Assembly: GCA_002633025.1 (NCBI GenBank)
Contig: NMRB01000825.1
Coordinates: 24,397-88,396, forward strand
From: Notospermus geniculatus
Lineage: Eukaryota; Nemertea; Pilidiophora; Heteronemertea; Lineidae
DNA: 64,000 nt
Direction of reading: 5' to 3'
This document shows, piece after piece, positions 12,192 through 30,184 of this stretch. Each line of letters opens with the position of its first letter. The first letter of the stretch is position 1. The translations under genes and the position numbers were made by a program. The notes under the pieces are model-generated. The model did not search any database and was not told where the DNA came from. It saw only the letters and a program-made list of their open reading frames with translations.

Positions 12192-13668
12192 AATTTTAAA
12201 AATCGGCCCGTTGGCGTGCGGCCCAATGTCTGACTGTACTCCTTGACAGTGCTGCCACCTACAGGCGTCATTCTCCCTTCACTTCGGTGCCAACTGGTAA
12301 AGATTTCTCTCCACTGCAGCAAGAGTTGAAACAGATCAGTGGTGAATGAGCTGAACGGATCAAAGCGAAACCAGCCTATGAATCAACTCACAAGAAAAGG
12401 GAATGTCCACTGATTCATCATGCAGGCATCGTTATCCGGCTCCCCGGGGCCGGGTCGGTGATTCACGAACAATCTGCAAGGAAATTCAATCAACCCTGTC
12501 CGTGTCATGTACAGTTGTATTCTACCACTATGCGGAAATGTTATAGAGTGGAATACATCCCAGCAATAGATATCCTTTCGAGTATGTTAACAGATCATTT
12601 GGCAAACTTGGATGAATCATTCCTATATCGTATCATGGCATTTGATTAATGAAAAACGTAAAAAATACCCTGTAGTTTGATGGTTTCCTGCTCAATATCG
12701 AGAACACTCTTTCCTTGAGTCGGAACCTATCCTTTTCCTGATATTGAGCTGCTGCACGTCAATTAATAGGCCTAATTGGTGGTTGGGGAGCGCATTTTGA
12801 TCGCATCTAAGTTCTAACCGGTACAGTATAGGCCTATCGATGTTTGACATGCCGTTCTTCGATCCCCGCCGAATGATACCCTCATATCATGTACATCAAT
12901 AACATTGAGTCACTGATCCAGGCTTCATGCGGCGGGTCACCAGTATATCCGTTTCCATGACAACCCGTTAAGTGCCGAGGACCCTCGATGTCTCCCCGAA
13001 CGATGGCACTTATATTACAGAATGAGCAACGCCGGGTGAGACACTTGGATGAAAACTTCTGTTACGAGAACCACATTGTGTCTTCATCCTGGATACAATA
13101 AGGGTTTTGATATGATTGTGATGGTCCATACGGCTGCGACAGATGGGGATTAAAGATTGTATTTGCATGACAGTAGCATTTGACATTTAAGATAACCGCG
13201 ATGTTATGACAGGGAATCTTGGTTGAACATAACAAACAGACACGACGAACCAGAGAAGATTCTGGGGTTTGGTGTGTGCCATGTTTCCCTGGCAGCATAT
13301 AAGGGCGTGGCAATATTTTAAGTAAATTTCGTGTTGACTTTGTGGTAATCAGAGGCTTTTGGAGCTCGCTTCGTCACCACACTGTGACAAAAACGGCGCG
13401 GTGACGTTGGGCCACGGTGCAAGCGCGGATGCTACCTATTACCTGAGGAGGATGTCCGCACCCGGTCACAGAGAGACTGTCCCGTATAGAACTGATACAT
13501 GCACACAAAAGCAACCTTGTTCTAGTTCTTTTAGGCGGATGTGCCGTGACAAATCAGGACACAAATTGAATGGAACGTCATCAAATTCAACAGAAATGGT
13601 CTGATTATTCGTCTAGAAAGCGTCCTCTATTGTCAAAGGCATGGTTCTCAAGGCAACATGTGGATTTT

Positions 13669-14214
13669 ACCCAATTATACCCCATGTATTGTGATCCATC
13701 TGTGACATACCAGCTTCTTTTCAGGGATATAAAAACCTTCCCACTGAAGCGTCTCTATTGGGAAGAATGGGAGTCCATGGATGAAAATCTTTCCAATTTT
13801 TGACGCTTCCCACATCATATAACGATCTCTCTCCAGTTGCTCACCGAGGAACTTCTTCTTGCGATTGTCGCCGCTCCATGACGTCCTTGGCTCGGGTGTG
13901 GTCAAACTACATTGAAAAACTCTGGTGTATTTGATGACATTACCCAATTATACCCCATGTATTGTGATCCATCTGTGACATACCAGCTTCTTTTCAGGGA
14001 TATAAAAACCTTCCCACTGAAGCGTCTCCAAACATGGGAAGAATGGGAGTCCATTCGATGAAAATCTTTCACATTTTCGACGCTTCCCGCATCAACGATC
14101 CCTCTCTAGTGGCTCACCCAGGAACTTCTTCTTGCGATTGTCGCTGCTCCATAAAACGTCCTTGGCTCGGGTGTGGTCAAATTCTTACATTGAAAAACTC
14201 TGGTGTATTTGATG
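13669..14214 (+). repeat. Direct tandem duplication, period 273 bp
   Basis: The block starting ACCCAATTATACCCCATGTA at 13669 restarts at 13942 and runs in parallel to about 14214. Matches include the phrase GGGATATAAAAACCTTCCCA. Several small substitutions and indels separate the copies, so this is unlikely to be a pure assembly duplicate. No function is visible. Confidence 0.85.
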
Positions 14215-14707
14215 ACGTAGTGCACAAAAGAAGAAACATCGGGCGTCAGAGCGTTGTCCTGACCTCTCTAGACCTACTTCATCCTCCAACTACGTCATCC
14301 CACTTCTGCGAGCACTAAAAGAACCATTGATTTGGCCTACTTCAAGGTGTATTTACTTGCACTGACAGAGAGGGAGTGAAATAAGTATAGTTTGGGTGGA
14401 GTGCTTCAGTAACTGCATTCGGTTTTTAGAGCTAGCAGGCGTCTTCTACTAGGTGGCATCACTACTTCACATGTAGCAAAGAGTCGGTGATCAGGTCAGA
14501 AGTGATGCGGTTGTAGCATTGCGCAGACTAGAAATAGTTCCCTTATAATTTTTTATTTAACTGATGTTGTGTTGGCACAAAATGAGTTATTTCGCAATAA
14601 ATATTTATACAAAAACGTTTGAGTGGTTAAACTGCATTTTGCAACGATTTTTATTGAAAAATTCGTATGCATTAGATGACTGTTTCTCCCTCCCCACCTC
14701 GATCACG

Positions 14708-14871
14708 AAACAACAATGGCCGCAATAGCTTCACCACTTGAGAAGTTCAACGAGCTGTTATAGCGTGACTAACCCTTCATCAGGTAAGGTAACATGCTTC
14801 AACTCATTTTTCTATATGTAGCAACATTCACAATGCCTAATTGGTGACTTAGATCATTCAAATAGATAGTT
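14708..14871 (-). repeat. Inverted copy of the repeat at 368-535
   Basis: The reverse complement matches 368-535, including the AACGAGCTGTTATAGCGTGA and CCTTCATCAGGTAAGGTAAC segments. Nearby, a short block reading CAGGCGTCTTCTACTAGGTG also occurs twice (near 14440 and 15047). Confidence 0.7.
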
Positions 14872-16230
14872 TGAACAGTCTTGTCGAACCGATCTTCATC
14901 AAAGTAGTTCACGGAGCAATATGGCGCTGCCCGATATACGTCAGAGTTACGATGTTGGCACGAATCGTTCTCTGACGTTCAGATTGGGAACACACATGGT
15001 GTATGGCCAGTGTGGGGAGTGACCCCCCGGGGGTTTTTAGAGCTTCCAGGCGTCTTCTACTAGGTGGCCTCAGTCGCAGTTGACATTGCAGGGGGTCCAG
15101 CTTCTCTTGATATGGTCGGCATTGCTGACCACCACACAGCACAGGCTGTTCGCAGTATCTTCGAATCGACACTGGCGCTTTTGATAATGATAATGTTGGG
15201 ACCAGTCATGCCAGTGTGCAAAGCCAAGTCTGTGTGACCTTACCCCGGAGACCTTACACACAATTTTGGTGTACTGGCAACTGTGTCATTGTAGTACATC
15301 AGTGGCACAAAACCAGGTCAAGATCTAATTCCACCTGAGTGACGTGCTTCATGTGGCGTTTGAAGTAGGCCATTCTTCCTACCCATACAAAATAGAAGGG
15401 ATCTTTTTCAGATCGCAGGAAAGCATACCCCCGAGAACACCGCCAGTAGAGGTGCGAACGAGTGGTAGAACTGAAAGGTGGTCAAAGGCTCCGGGTCTGT
15501 GGTGCCTACTAATAACCCTCAAGAAGGTAAACTCTTGACCCTTGGTGGAAAACAACATGTTCGAACATCTAAACATGATGCCAATATTGTAAGGCACGGA
15601 ACTATTAGACGGTGTTTTCTTCATACCGGTGACGTTATAATCTTATCAACTATTAGGCCCTAGGCCTATTCCGGCTTGCTTATAAATTTTTGCTATTATC
15701 ATTCAGTCGTGAAAATAGCTTATTAATGTTAACCTGGAAAACATTACATCATACAACATAACAATACAAAGTATCTGATTCTATACCGGTATATTACATG
15801 ATATGCACTAAAAAACAACGTGCTATGAATATTTCAAAGTTCGGCTATAAATGCCACAACCCAATATATAAAGAAAGCATCTTCCATCTATAAATGAATG
15901 AATCCTTTTATTACAACAGTCCCCGCCCAGAACACTCCACACGTGTACTATGTATACGGATACAAAGTAGTGTTGACGCCCCTTGGAATGATGGTCATTA
16001 TAATAACTGCCTGGAAAAGGGGTGAGAACGACCGATGGAATGGATGCAAGCTGCAATTAACACTGAAATCCTTCGCTTTCTACCTGAAAAGTGGAGAAAA
16101 ATTGCATAATATTCAAATAGATCTGCGTTGGAAATAGCACGTGTATTTCAAAGCTTTAGAACAAGGGTTTCAACCGGCTGAAGATTATGTCATCTCATGC
16201 ATAGTAAAGAGCGCGCGGAGCCTCTATATT

Positions 16231-16260
16231 CCATATATGGAAGTGCATTGCCATATATGG
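16231..16260 (+). promoter_or_regulatory. Paired CArG (SRF) boxes of actin A
   Basis: Two perfect CCATATATGG boxes lie at 16231-16240 and 16251-16260, starts exactly 20 bp apart, about 190-210 bp upstream of the actin A start codon. CC(A/T)6GG is the serum-response-factor site that drives many actin genes. The same 20-bp spacing recurs at all five other actin loci in the window, so it is likely functional and inherited. Confidence 0.85.
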
Positions 16261-16317
16261 TATGGAATTGGGACAGAAAAATCTCACGGTTCGACCGCCA
16301 GGCGTTCGTGGGCCTAG

Positions 16318-16659
<342 letters not shown>

Positions 16660-17969
16660 TAGTGACGTTTAGACAGTTTGACACGCGGTAAGTTTGAAAA
16701 AAAACAATGGTGGGAATGCATGCCAGCTGGAGTATGGGATTCAACAACGTGTGGGCATACAGTATGTTGGAAGAATTAGGCCCTAAATGTCAAAGGCATA
16801 TCATACATGTCATAACAACAACTGACATTTACTGCTTATCAAGTGATTGCAAACAGGCTGCAGGGGCAAAGAGCAGGTAGCCTACGGTGCGCATGTTGGT
16901 CTGCTAATCGGACATTAGGCACCCGATGCTTCAGCCGTGCTGTCTCAAGCAATGACTAGCTTACCCCCTAGTTAGATCTCTAACTTTGCTGGGTTTCACA
17001 TTTTTGCTGAGCTATGCGGGCTTTTGGAAGATCAGAGTTGTGTGGGTGTTCGGTTGAAGTTGCGAAATATCTCGTGTTTGCATTGATTATCAGTATTGGG
17101 TGTCTTTGGGTGGCTTTCGAAGTTAGATGCTGAATAAGAAAGGTGTGGTCAAACGCAGTCCATGAAATCATGCCTATCCCTGTCCTCGCCAATTTAGACA
17201 ACGCCCTTTTACCAATACGAGTCAAAGTTGGTGTTCAACTGCTTTGATTGCTTAAACATGCACAAACTTCCCAGAAAATCAATGTATATCGATCTCGATT
17301 ATTTGACGTGGAGATATGAATGGAGTAACGAACGGGTGAGATCGATATCCACGTGCCAGAGTGGTTGGTAATGGCCCCTGGACGCAAGATCAATGTTGCT
17401 ATGGTTACCTGCCAGCCGCATGCTCCTGTTTCCAGGCAGCGTTCGCCGGTGAAATTGATTTCTTGTGTGGTACACGTGGTGCGACTTTACTTTGCGTTGA
17501 GTTTTTTTTCGGTTTGTGGTTGGGGTCGGTTATAGATTAAGACCCAAGTCGGTGCCCCCACCATGGAATGAGCTGCAGCTCAGGTGAACACTGCTCAGGA
17601 AGATGCTGAAGTTATTGCCCACCGGAGACCCCCTATAGCAAGGGTTATTCACAGATCCATGGCGTTGTTGGCGTTGTTGGAACCTGACGGGATGCCATCG
17701 TCACTGATGAAACCCCTCAAATACAACATAGATTGACTCGGCCACGTGGTACAGGCTACCCCTTTGTAAGAAGAAGCTCCTGCAACCGTCGATGTCCTCT
17801 GCTGCAGTATTGACAAACCTCTCTTGATCTCGGTCTTTGTTCGTTCTGCTGCCTCGGGCCTATGTCATTTGAATCCTGCATCGACCAGGCACCCTTTGTT
17901 CGGTGGGGGCGGATGCGAAGCGAGTTACAACTGATACACACAGGACGCTTTGGATTAAAAGGAAGCCGC

Positions 17970-18073
17970 ATCCTCCCACAGCACGGATTTTTACCTCGAG
18001 TCCTTTTCATCCAGACTCGCACATGTGCGTGTGTATGTTGAGGAGCGAGATCAAAGCCCTGCTGTAGGAGGAT
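17970..18073. mobile_element. Foldback element related to 8220-8313, inside actin A intron
   Basis: The termini read ATCCTCCCACAGCACGG and, at the right, the complement of ATCCTCCTACAGCAGGG. It also shares the internal GAGGAGCGAG word with 8220-8313. No clean target duplication is visible, so it is probably older than the copy at 8220. Confidence 0.65.
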
Positions 18074-18187
18074 GGAAAATCCGCGACTTGCTTTCTCACC
18101 GGTCAAAATGCGACAATTTCGTCGCGTTTTCTCTGGAATGCGGCATCCCGACAGCAGATGACGTATCGGTAAAGTGATGTTACAAAA

Positions 18188-21310
<3,123 letters not shown>

Positions 21311-23029
21311 ATGTTTTCGGTGTCGAGATTGTCATTGTTGCATAAAGTGACAAATATTGAGTCTAAGAATATCGCGGGATGTGGTGTGATACCCGTGAGA
21401 TGGCGAAGAATGCGACATAAACCGAGAGCGCCCAGCAAGTTTTTCGTTGTGCGAGAACCAACGATCAACGCCCCGGGTGAAGACGAGTTCTTGAAGAAAC
21501 ATTTCCCAATATACAAGACCGAAACTAAGGCACTTATGTACGCAACATAAGAAATGATGGAGGGGGTCATGTGGCGACCAAGCAGATGGTCGAGAGCAGC
21601 ATGATTCCAGGGGCTGTACAGGGATGGGATTGCGCTAGGCTGAAATTTTCTTTAGCCACAGTAATGGAAATGCATTGGATCACTCTGAATTTCTTTAGCA
21701 GCTAGGACTTTAGGCCCGATCGGGCACAATCGCCAACTTGGGACATATCGCTCGATTGGGTCACAATTGCCAATAATTGCCACTGATTGCATGTCCCGAT
21801 TGAGTCATATTGCCAGATCGAGTCACGACGAGCGGCGATAAAAATGATAAATATATTTTTCCGTTTGAGCATTAATCCACGCATTTGCGCATGTCCACAT
21901 GTGCATTTTATTGAAGGTATAGACACATTCTTTCAGGAAAAATAAAACCAGGTCGAAATAAATGAAATNACTAGTAGGCTCTGCCTGGGGAGCCAATCGT
22001 TAGCAGCTAGCAGCCCAATTAATTAGCGTTAAGGCCTCAGTATGTTTAAGATCAAAACTCAAACCGAAGTGAACATCATGACATTGTCTATTCATTGTAT
22101 CTATACCGGTATCTAAAAGCTGATCACCTTGCTTATTGTGATTTTCAGGAAACTATTCAAGGAGCAGTATCTGGAGAAAGGGGTTGGTGGTCAGGACAAT
22201 TTGGATCGGATCAAACAAGAAGAGGAGGAACACTTGGAGATGATGAAAGTCAATGCCAAGTGGAATGCAGAAGTTGCAGCTGCGAGGTTAGTTTATGCCA
22301 CTAAAACTTTCCCTATTGTGGTCTCCTGAACTTCATTTAGTCTTTAATGACTCCACCTACTGGGTACTCTGATGTGAAACCTTGTGAAGTTCTTTTTTTA
22401 GATGCTTCTCAGTTGCCTGAGTAGCAGTGTTTCTGTTCATGGTCTAAAGTGTGCATCTACATGTATTCACTAAAAATGTGCTTTTCTAGGGAGGTCAGGG
22501 TTGCCATGGAATTACTTGAGCATCGGAGGTCGGCAAAGGCAGCAATAGAAAGAAGGACACAAGTGAATCTTGAAAAATTGGAAAAGGTGGAAGAAGAAGT
22601 GCAGAGGATGAAGGTAAAAGTCTTATAGAAGGGGTGAAGGCTGCTTTTGTTATCAGTAGAGTTGTTGGTTGTGCTATCATCTGCTGAAACCCTCGGTAGT
22701 CTCCCCACTCGCCCAACTGTCCAGGATCTGCCCTTGGATAGGATTTGATACTTAGAAGTTGGCACTTAACTCAAATTGTGTTGTATTAGGTGGTAGAGCT
22801 ACATGTATTCATTATGATGTCATCTATTTTTCAGGCAAAATCCAGTGAGTTCATTACCATGGAGAATATTGATGCTAAATTAGAGGAAATATTGGATAGC
22901 CGCATAGACTTTAATTTTGCAATTGATACAGAGGGAAAAATATATTATCCTGAAGGCTGTGAACCTGAAGGTAGTGTGGAATCAAAGAAGGCAAAACCTA
23001 TGAAAGAAGAGGCACAGGGTCAGCACTGA
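21311..23029 (+). CDS. MRPS26: Mitochondrial ribosomal protein mS26
   Basis: Four exons: 21311-21537, 22149-22286, 22490-22613 and 22835-23029, all joined by GT-AG introns in consistent phase. They encode 227 aa, close to the roughly 205 aa of the human protein. mS26 is a metazoan-specific component of the mitochondrial small ribosomal subunit. The N-terminus (MFSVSRLSLLHK) is basic and suits a mitochondrial presequence. It is followed by RWRRMRHKPRAPSKF, which lines up with the RKTRHDPLAKSK region of vertebrate mS26. The middle is a charged helix with many E/K/R. The end FITMENIDAKLEEILDSR then FNFAIDTEG matches the conserved C-terminal FITRENLEARVEAALDSR block. The start codon is the first ATG of the leader. 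It is convergent with the 363-aa gene downstream. Confidence 0.93.
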
Positions 23030-23493
23030 CAGTGAGAGATTCTCAGTTCTGGGTGGCTGTAAAGAATATGGGCTTTGAAGAGTCCTGTCTTATGGAAAAG
23101 CATGCCGAAGTCTAATTCCGGTAGTTCAGATGTCATTGATGTGATGGAGAATTACCCTTGGCCAAGGCCGGCTCTCAGCCAAGGCTGTCTCTCAGTCAAG
23201 GTCGGCTCTCAGCCAAGGCAGGCTCTCAGCCATGCTGCATGAGGATGGAAATCCTCATGAAGCAGAATGTGTGATGTCACGTGAGGTGGACCTCATTCTC
23301 TCCCATAGATCGAAGGTCCATGGATTAATAAGTTGGTAACTTATGCTCTTTGTCAGTATGAGGAGTACAAGTACATGTACCGGTAATAGTTGTCCACATG
23401 GAGGTCTGTTGGATTCATCTCATAAGAAAAGATTGGTCTGTGAAATTGTAAAAACTCGACTGTAAAGTGTTTCTTGTGTTGTTTTTTTATTGA

Positions 23494-23499
23494 AATAAA
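23494..23499 (+). promoter_or_regulatory. Polyadenylation signal of mS26
   Basis: AATAAA lies 465 bp after the mS26 stop codon and is followed by a GT/T-rich stretch (AGTGTACAAATGTCTC). It is the first canonical hexamer downstream of the gene. Confidence 0.6.
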
Positions 23500-24289
23500 G
23501 TGTACAAATGTCTCTATATACACCATGCCAGGTATCCGTCATGTCTCTTTGGATCATTTTGCAAACTTGTTTGATGTTCATAATTGCAGGTTGTCTTCTT
23601 TCTATGCTTAATGTCAGAACCCAATAGTTAACACTGTGGCCAAAGCCTTCTCCAAGCTGATAGCAACTTCTTGCCAAAGAGTGTGATTAGAAAAGAGATA
23701 GATTTTCAAAGTTACCTTCAATCATTCCAATACCAGTATTCATTTTAAATGCTCTAGTATCCCCCCCAAATCATGCTTTCCTTTTTAGATGTCAACACAA
23801 GGCCTAGATATCCAGGTTGCTAAACCCCTGACATTTTGCTTGATGACTTTTGTTGACAAGGCTGACTCTTAGATTTCCGTTGGGATCATATTCAAAGGTA
23901 CTAAGATCGTGTTACCTTGCTTTCTTTGAGCGTGGGTAGTAAAGAGTATTATGTGATATCGAGGTGAGATCTGTATCCCTGGCCTGGAATGTGACATTTT
24001 CCACCTGGATATAGTAGATTTACACAAAGGATACCTAACAATGCTTTTACTACAACACTATTTGATGATTTTACCACACCACTACGTCTCAAGTTGGGAT
24101 GACTTCTTTAAATCCCTTTGGTGTCCGGTGACATAATTAAACAATGAACACTGACTTGATTTCAGCGTCATCATTGACCGATATTGGGCCAAATAATTCT
24201 CAGGCCCGTAAGTTAGTCTGCATATACAGGATGTCCGCATTTTACCTCACATAGTTACCGCACAGGGTATTTGGCATCCCCATTCACGA

Positions 24290-24343
24290 NNNNNNNNNNN
24301 NNNNNNNNNNNNNNNNNNNNNNNNNNNNNNNNNNNNNNNNNNN
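24290..24343. other. Assembly gap (54 N) next to a C homopolymer
   Basis: A run of N followed by a C run. It lies between the 3' ends of mS26 and the minus-strand 363-aa gene, so no exon seems to be hidden in it. Confidence 0.95.
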
Positions 24344-24441
24344 CCCCCCCCCCCCCCCCATAATCTCCACGTACCAGTCATTCTAACTGCCTCACAGTTA
24401 CAAGACACGAGTTCACGCAATTTACTGTTCACTGTTCACAT

Positions 24442-25533
24442 CTAATTGTCGGTGGTGTGAACTGGACGAGTTGTCTTTCGTTTCGACGAGTCTGTTGGTT
24501 TCATGTAAGCAGGTTTCGTTCTATTTTTCCGCTCGGGACTAGCATCTTTCGAGACCTTGACTTTGCAGCCTGAAGCCAAGGCAGCCAGCATCATCACATC
24601 GTCTTCGCTCACGCGAGATTGTCTCCGCCGATCAAGCTCAACCTTCCAGGGCGGCGGTGCTTCAGGCGCTAGCCGCACCGGACTTAAAGGACCTCCGCTT
24701 TCATTGCTGCCCCTGCTGCCGAGTCTCTCCCGGACTGAAGCAGCGGCACAACCTGGGAGAAATCTCTGACTTGATCCGCTTGCACTGTCCGAATCTGACA
24801 CCGAGAGAGGTTTCGGTTGCGTTGTCATTGACCGACGCATGGAATTCCTTCTCATCGCGAGGTACTCGGCAGGTCCCAGCTTCATGTCATAGTCCGGCAG
24901 CTCTGGCGCCGCAGAGATCGAAATCCAAGAGTCATTGGACCCACGTCTTGCCATGCCTCCTGTCGGTGCCTGAGTTGGTAGCAACAGATGCGATCGCATC
25001 CCTCGTAAAGATTTCAACATGTACGCTTTATCCCAGGAATGTGAAAAACCGCTTGGAGGTGAAGTGGCGGGAGGTGGCGCTGCACGCGGGGTACCCTCGG
25101 GTTCGGAAAGGATTCTACCCCGCCGCCGGCCGACTTCAAGATTCGGGAGAACGCATTGTTTAGGAGACGTCGACAGAGATGTGCACGCACTACTGAACTG
25201 TGACCGTGTCCTCGTGAGATTTGTGTCCTCCAGAAACACGTCCTCCGAGTCCGAATCATCATCCGCCGATCCGTCCGTGTCCATACCAGCTGCACCCTCA
25301 CCTAACGCTAGCCCACTCTCGGGGGGCAAGCTTCCCCTCCGCTGCTGGTACTCGAACAAGCTACGGTTCAAGTCACTCTTAGTCCTCTCCATTATGCGTA
25401 CCTCCTGCTTTTTCGTCGAATCAATATCACCAAAAAGTTTCTCCAAATTAAAACTCTCCTTTGAATTTTGCCTCACCACTTTCTTTCGCATGCGATCGCT
25501 CAGCACCATTTCACTGCTTTCGACTCCAGCCAT
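24442..25533 (-). CDS. Uncharacterised intronless 363-aa protein, low-complexity with basophilic kinase sites
   Basis: A single open frame of 363 codons, ATG at 25533 and TAG at 24442-24444, far longer than chance frames nearby. I do not recognise the family. The first 70 residues (RMRKKVVRQNSKESFNLEKL, then a charged helix) look ordered. An acidic patch (DDDSDSEDVFLED) lies at about 91-103. The rest is Ser/Pro/Arg-rich with many sites of the type RRxS (RRGS, RRNS, RRSM, RRRQS), suited to PKA- or AKT-like kinases. There is no signal peptide, membrane segment or zinc-binding cluster. It is likely an intracellular, largely disordered adaptor or regulatory protein; that is inference. Long frames on the opposite strand are shadows of this gene. 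Confidence 0.75.
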   Translation of the reverse strand: MAGVESSEMVLSDRMRKKVVRQNSKESFNLEKLFGDIDSTKKQEVRIMERTKSDLNRSLFEYQQRRGSLPPESGLALGEGAAGMDTDGSADDDSDSEDVFLEDTNLTRTRSQFSSACTSLSTSPKQCVLPNLEVGRRRGRILSEPEGTPRAAPPPATSPPSGFSHSWDKAYMLKSLRGMRSHLLLPTQAPTGGMARRGSNDSWISISAAPELPDYDMKLGPAEYLAMRRNSMRRSMTTQPKPLSVSDSDSASGSSQRFLPGCAAASVRERLGSRGSNESGGPLSPVRLAPEAPPPWKVELDRRRQSRVSEDDVMMLAALASGCKVKVSKDASPERKNRTKPAYMKPTDSSKRKTTRPVHTTDN

Positions 25534-26194
25534 TTTAATCCCTGTGTCTGGGCTCTGCTACAAAACAGGCGTCCGAGGCCAGCACAGCCTTCTTTCTGAC
25601 ATCCTCAGATCATCAAGGTGGTATCCATAAGGAGCTGTTTGACGCGTGACGTCAGCTTTTGCAATCAAGCGCCAAAATCACTAATTATCTCTGAACTCGA
25701 CACCTCTGATGGTGTCGATTACCGTCTAGGCCTAGATCTGGGACAGGCGTGCTTCGCCGTACGCTGGCCTACTGGCAGGTCTGTTATTGCTTTCTTTTGC
25801 ACGATGTGGCAGGGCTTGTTGTCGTAGCAATGAATGTCCCGATACTGATAACATGCTGTGTATAGCGGTTACATGTTGATAAACGCTCATACTTAAACAA
25901 TATATGATGCGTCTAAACCAGCGAGGACAGTAGCACCGGACCATGGACGGAAGGGACAACCATCGCTGCCACACCAGCCATCCTCATTTCGACTGCGAAA
26001 GCACGTGTTCCTTTTACTTGGCAACATTCCTGATCAACACGATCTTCTGACCCTGCATTCACTGGCCAACGTTTGAACAACATCGGAATTCCTCAGTATC
26101 TGACGTTTGTCCAACACAGTGCTGCAAGTTACTCTGTCATGTCTATGCCACCTTCGTTGAAGGAGCGCTCCCACAAGATTATAATGTATACAAA

Positions 26195-26363
26195 GTCAAT
26201 TTCCAGAAGATTTGCAAATTTTCGACCCCCACCGGGGTCTTCTTCAGGCTGAAACTTTACAATCTGAACTCTAGAAAAGACTTTTCCAGAGTTTCAGATT
26301 GTAAAGTTCCAGCCTGAAGAAGACCCCGGTTGGGGTCGAAAATTTGCTAATCTTGAAATTGAC
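26195..26363. repeat. Foldback of two GAAGACCCC repeat arms
   Basis: The left arm (GTCAATTTCCAGAAG...GGGGTCTTCTTCAGG) and right arm (CCTGAAGAAGACCCCGGTTG...TTGAAATTGAC) are inverted copies of the repeat also found at 10185-10275 and 54460-54551. Each arm contains CTGAAGA, a GACCCC/GGGGTC stem and GAAA, an arrangement resembling the core of a hammerhead ribozyme. Confidence 0.7.
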
Positions 26364-26456
26364 TTAGTTTATATATATCGTATTGTGTGTCGATTTTTGC
26401 GCTCGCCTTCTCTTTGGGTCTCACAAGATTACATTTACATTCCGTATTAAGCCGCT

Positions 26457-26568
26457 CATCTTCAACCATCAAAGATATCACTTCGCCTATGGGCGTCGCT
26501 CTCCGATATGTCCGAGCAGAGCAGAGTCCAAAGGCGAAGTGACCGTCCGCCTTTGACAGTTGAAGATG
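26457..26568. mobile_element. Foldback element of about 112 bp
   Basis: CATCTTCAACCATCAAAG at the left pairs with the right end CTTTGACAGTTGAAGATG. Inner segments with CACTTCGCC and GGCGAAGTG pair as well. It has no coding content and no clear target duplication. Confidence 0.6.
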
Positions 26569-26611
26569 CTTAAGTAGGCTTGGATTCGTAGCTACGCGGT
26601 TCCAAGTACGA

Positions 26612-26695
26612 CAGGGTGGGCCAGAGCAAATGTCCCTCGAACAATAGCATTTCTATTCCCTATTGTTCGAGGAACACATTCTCTGGCCCACCCTG
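26612..26695. mobile_element. 84-bp foldback MITE, CAGGGTGGGCCAGAG termini
   Basis: Near-perfect arms of about 36 nt start CAGGGTGGGCCAGAG and end with the complement CTCTGGCCCACCCTG. The loop is only about a dozen bases. This is a compact non-autonomous inverted-repeat element of a family I do not recognise. Confidence 0.75.
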
Positions 26696-27262
26696 TAGTA
26701 TAACATGGTTCGATTTGGGCCTATACGAAGTCTAGTAGGGAGTGCAATGATGTAAAGTCATTGTGCCGACTCCCGCAAGGTGAAGGAGTCCAAAACGAGA
26801 CAACACTGTAATTGAAAAGGAAATATAATCAAAACATAAGTTTAATTTTACAAATAATAACAGTTAGTTTATTTTTACAATCGCGCAGAGCCTTGGGCGT
26901 TTCTGTTACAAAATCAATGTTTGATGATGTTTAGAAAGATCACGAACGGGCGGTATCAGTCTTGATAGCCGAATTACAAAAAGTAGAAAAATGCAAGAGA
27001 AACATAATTCTCTGGAAAATTCTCCAATACACGTCGACCTAAGCAGCTGATTATGATCTGGAATGTCTTAAAGCGCACCGTGGCACATCTATCCATACAC
27101 TGTGTGTCTGAGGACGCTGGGATATGCAACATAAGCTTTTTCATCTTGCATTGAGCCCATTCTGTGGCGAGTAGGCCTAATTCCTGGTTCGTTTCCAGTA
27201 AATGCAAGTTGGTTGTTCAGCTTCTTGATTTGAAACTTGAAAGACTAGTAGTACATTGTAAT

Positions 27263-30042
<2,780 letters not shown>

Positions 30043-30154
30043 CTACGATCAGCTGTTCGCGACCAAGTGAGCTGCCACTTTTCTGCAGTTCAGTATAAAC
30101 CACACGCAATGTAGGCCCATACACACAGCTGACGCGTCCGGGCTGTCCCGCTTA

Positions 30155-30184
30155 CCATATAAGGCAGTGTATGCCCATATATGG
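30155..30184 (-). promoter_or_regulatory. Paired CArG boxes of actin B
   Basis: CCATATAAGG at 30155-30164 and CCATATATGG at 30175-30184, starts 20 bp apart, lie about 160-190 bp upstream of the actin B start codon. A weak TATA-like GTTTATAC (reverse strand, near 30093-30100) lies between them and the gene. Unlike loci C-F there is no octamer between the two boxes. Confidence 0.8.

Larger units (their letters stand above)
92..16180. other. Gene-poor 5' region with repeats only
   Basis: I find no exon set that I can support in this 16-kb stretch. Open frames are short, start and stop at random and match no family I recognise. The visible structure is repeats: foldback elements (1381-1499, 6453-6720, 7316-7602, 8220-8313, 11967-12191), a SINE (9256-9520), a tandem duplication (13669-14214), a C-homopolymer (about 4677-4695) and N gaps at 4658, 6488 and 10276-10288. 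Small or fast-evolving exons could be missed by eye. Confidence 0.5.
25534..27262. other. Intergenic with three foldback elements
   Basis: No exon seen. It holds foldbacks at 26195-26363, 26457-26568 and 26612-26695. Near 26868-26873, TTTATT on the plus strand is a possible polyadenylation signal for the minus-strand actin B, about 390 bp past its stop codon. Confidence 0.5.

Noticed and set aside
24657-25630. Plus-strand frames of 168 and 203 aa
   Set aside because: Shadows of the minus-strand 363-aa gene, which has the better start and composition.
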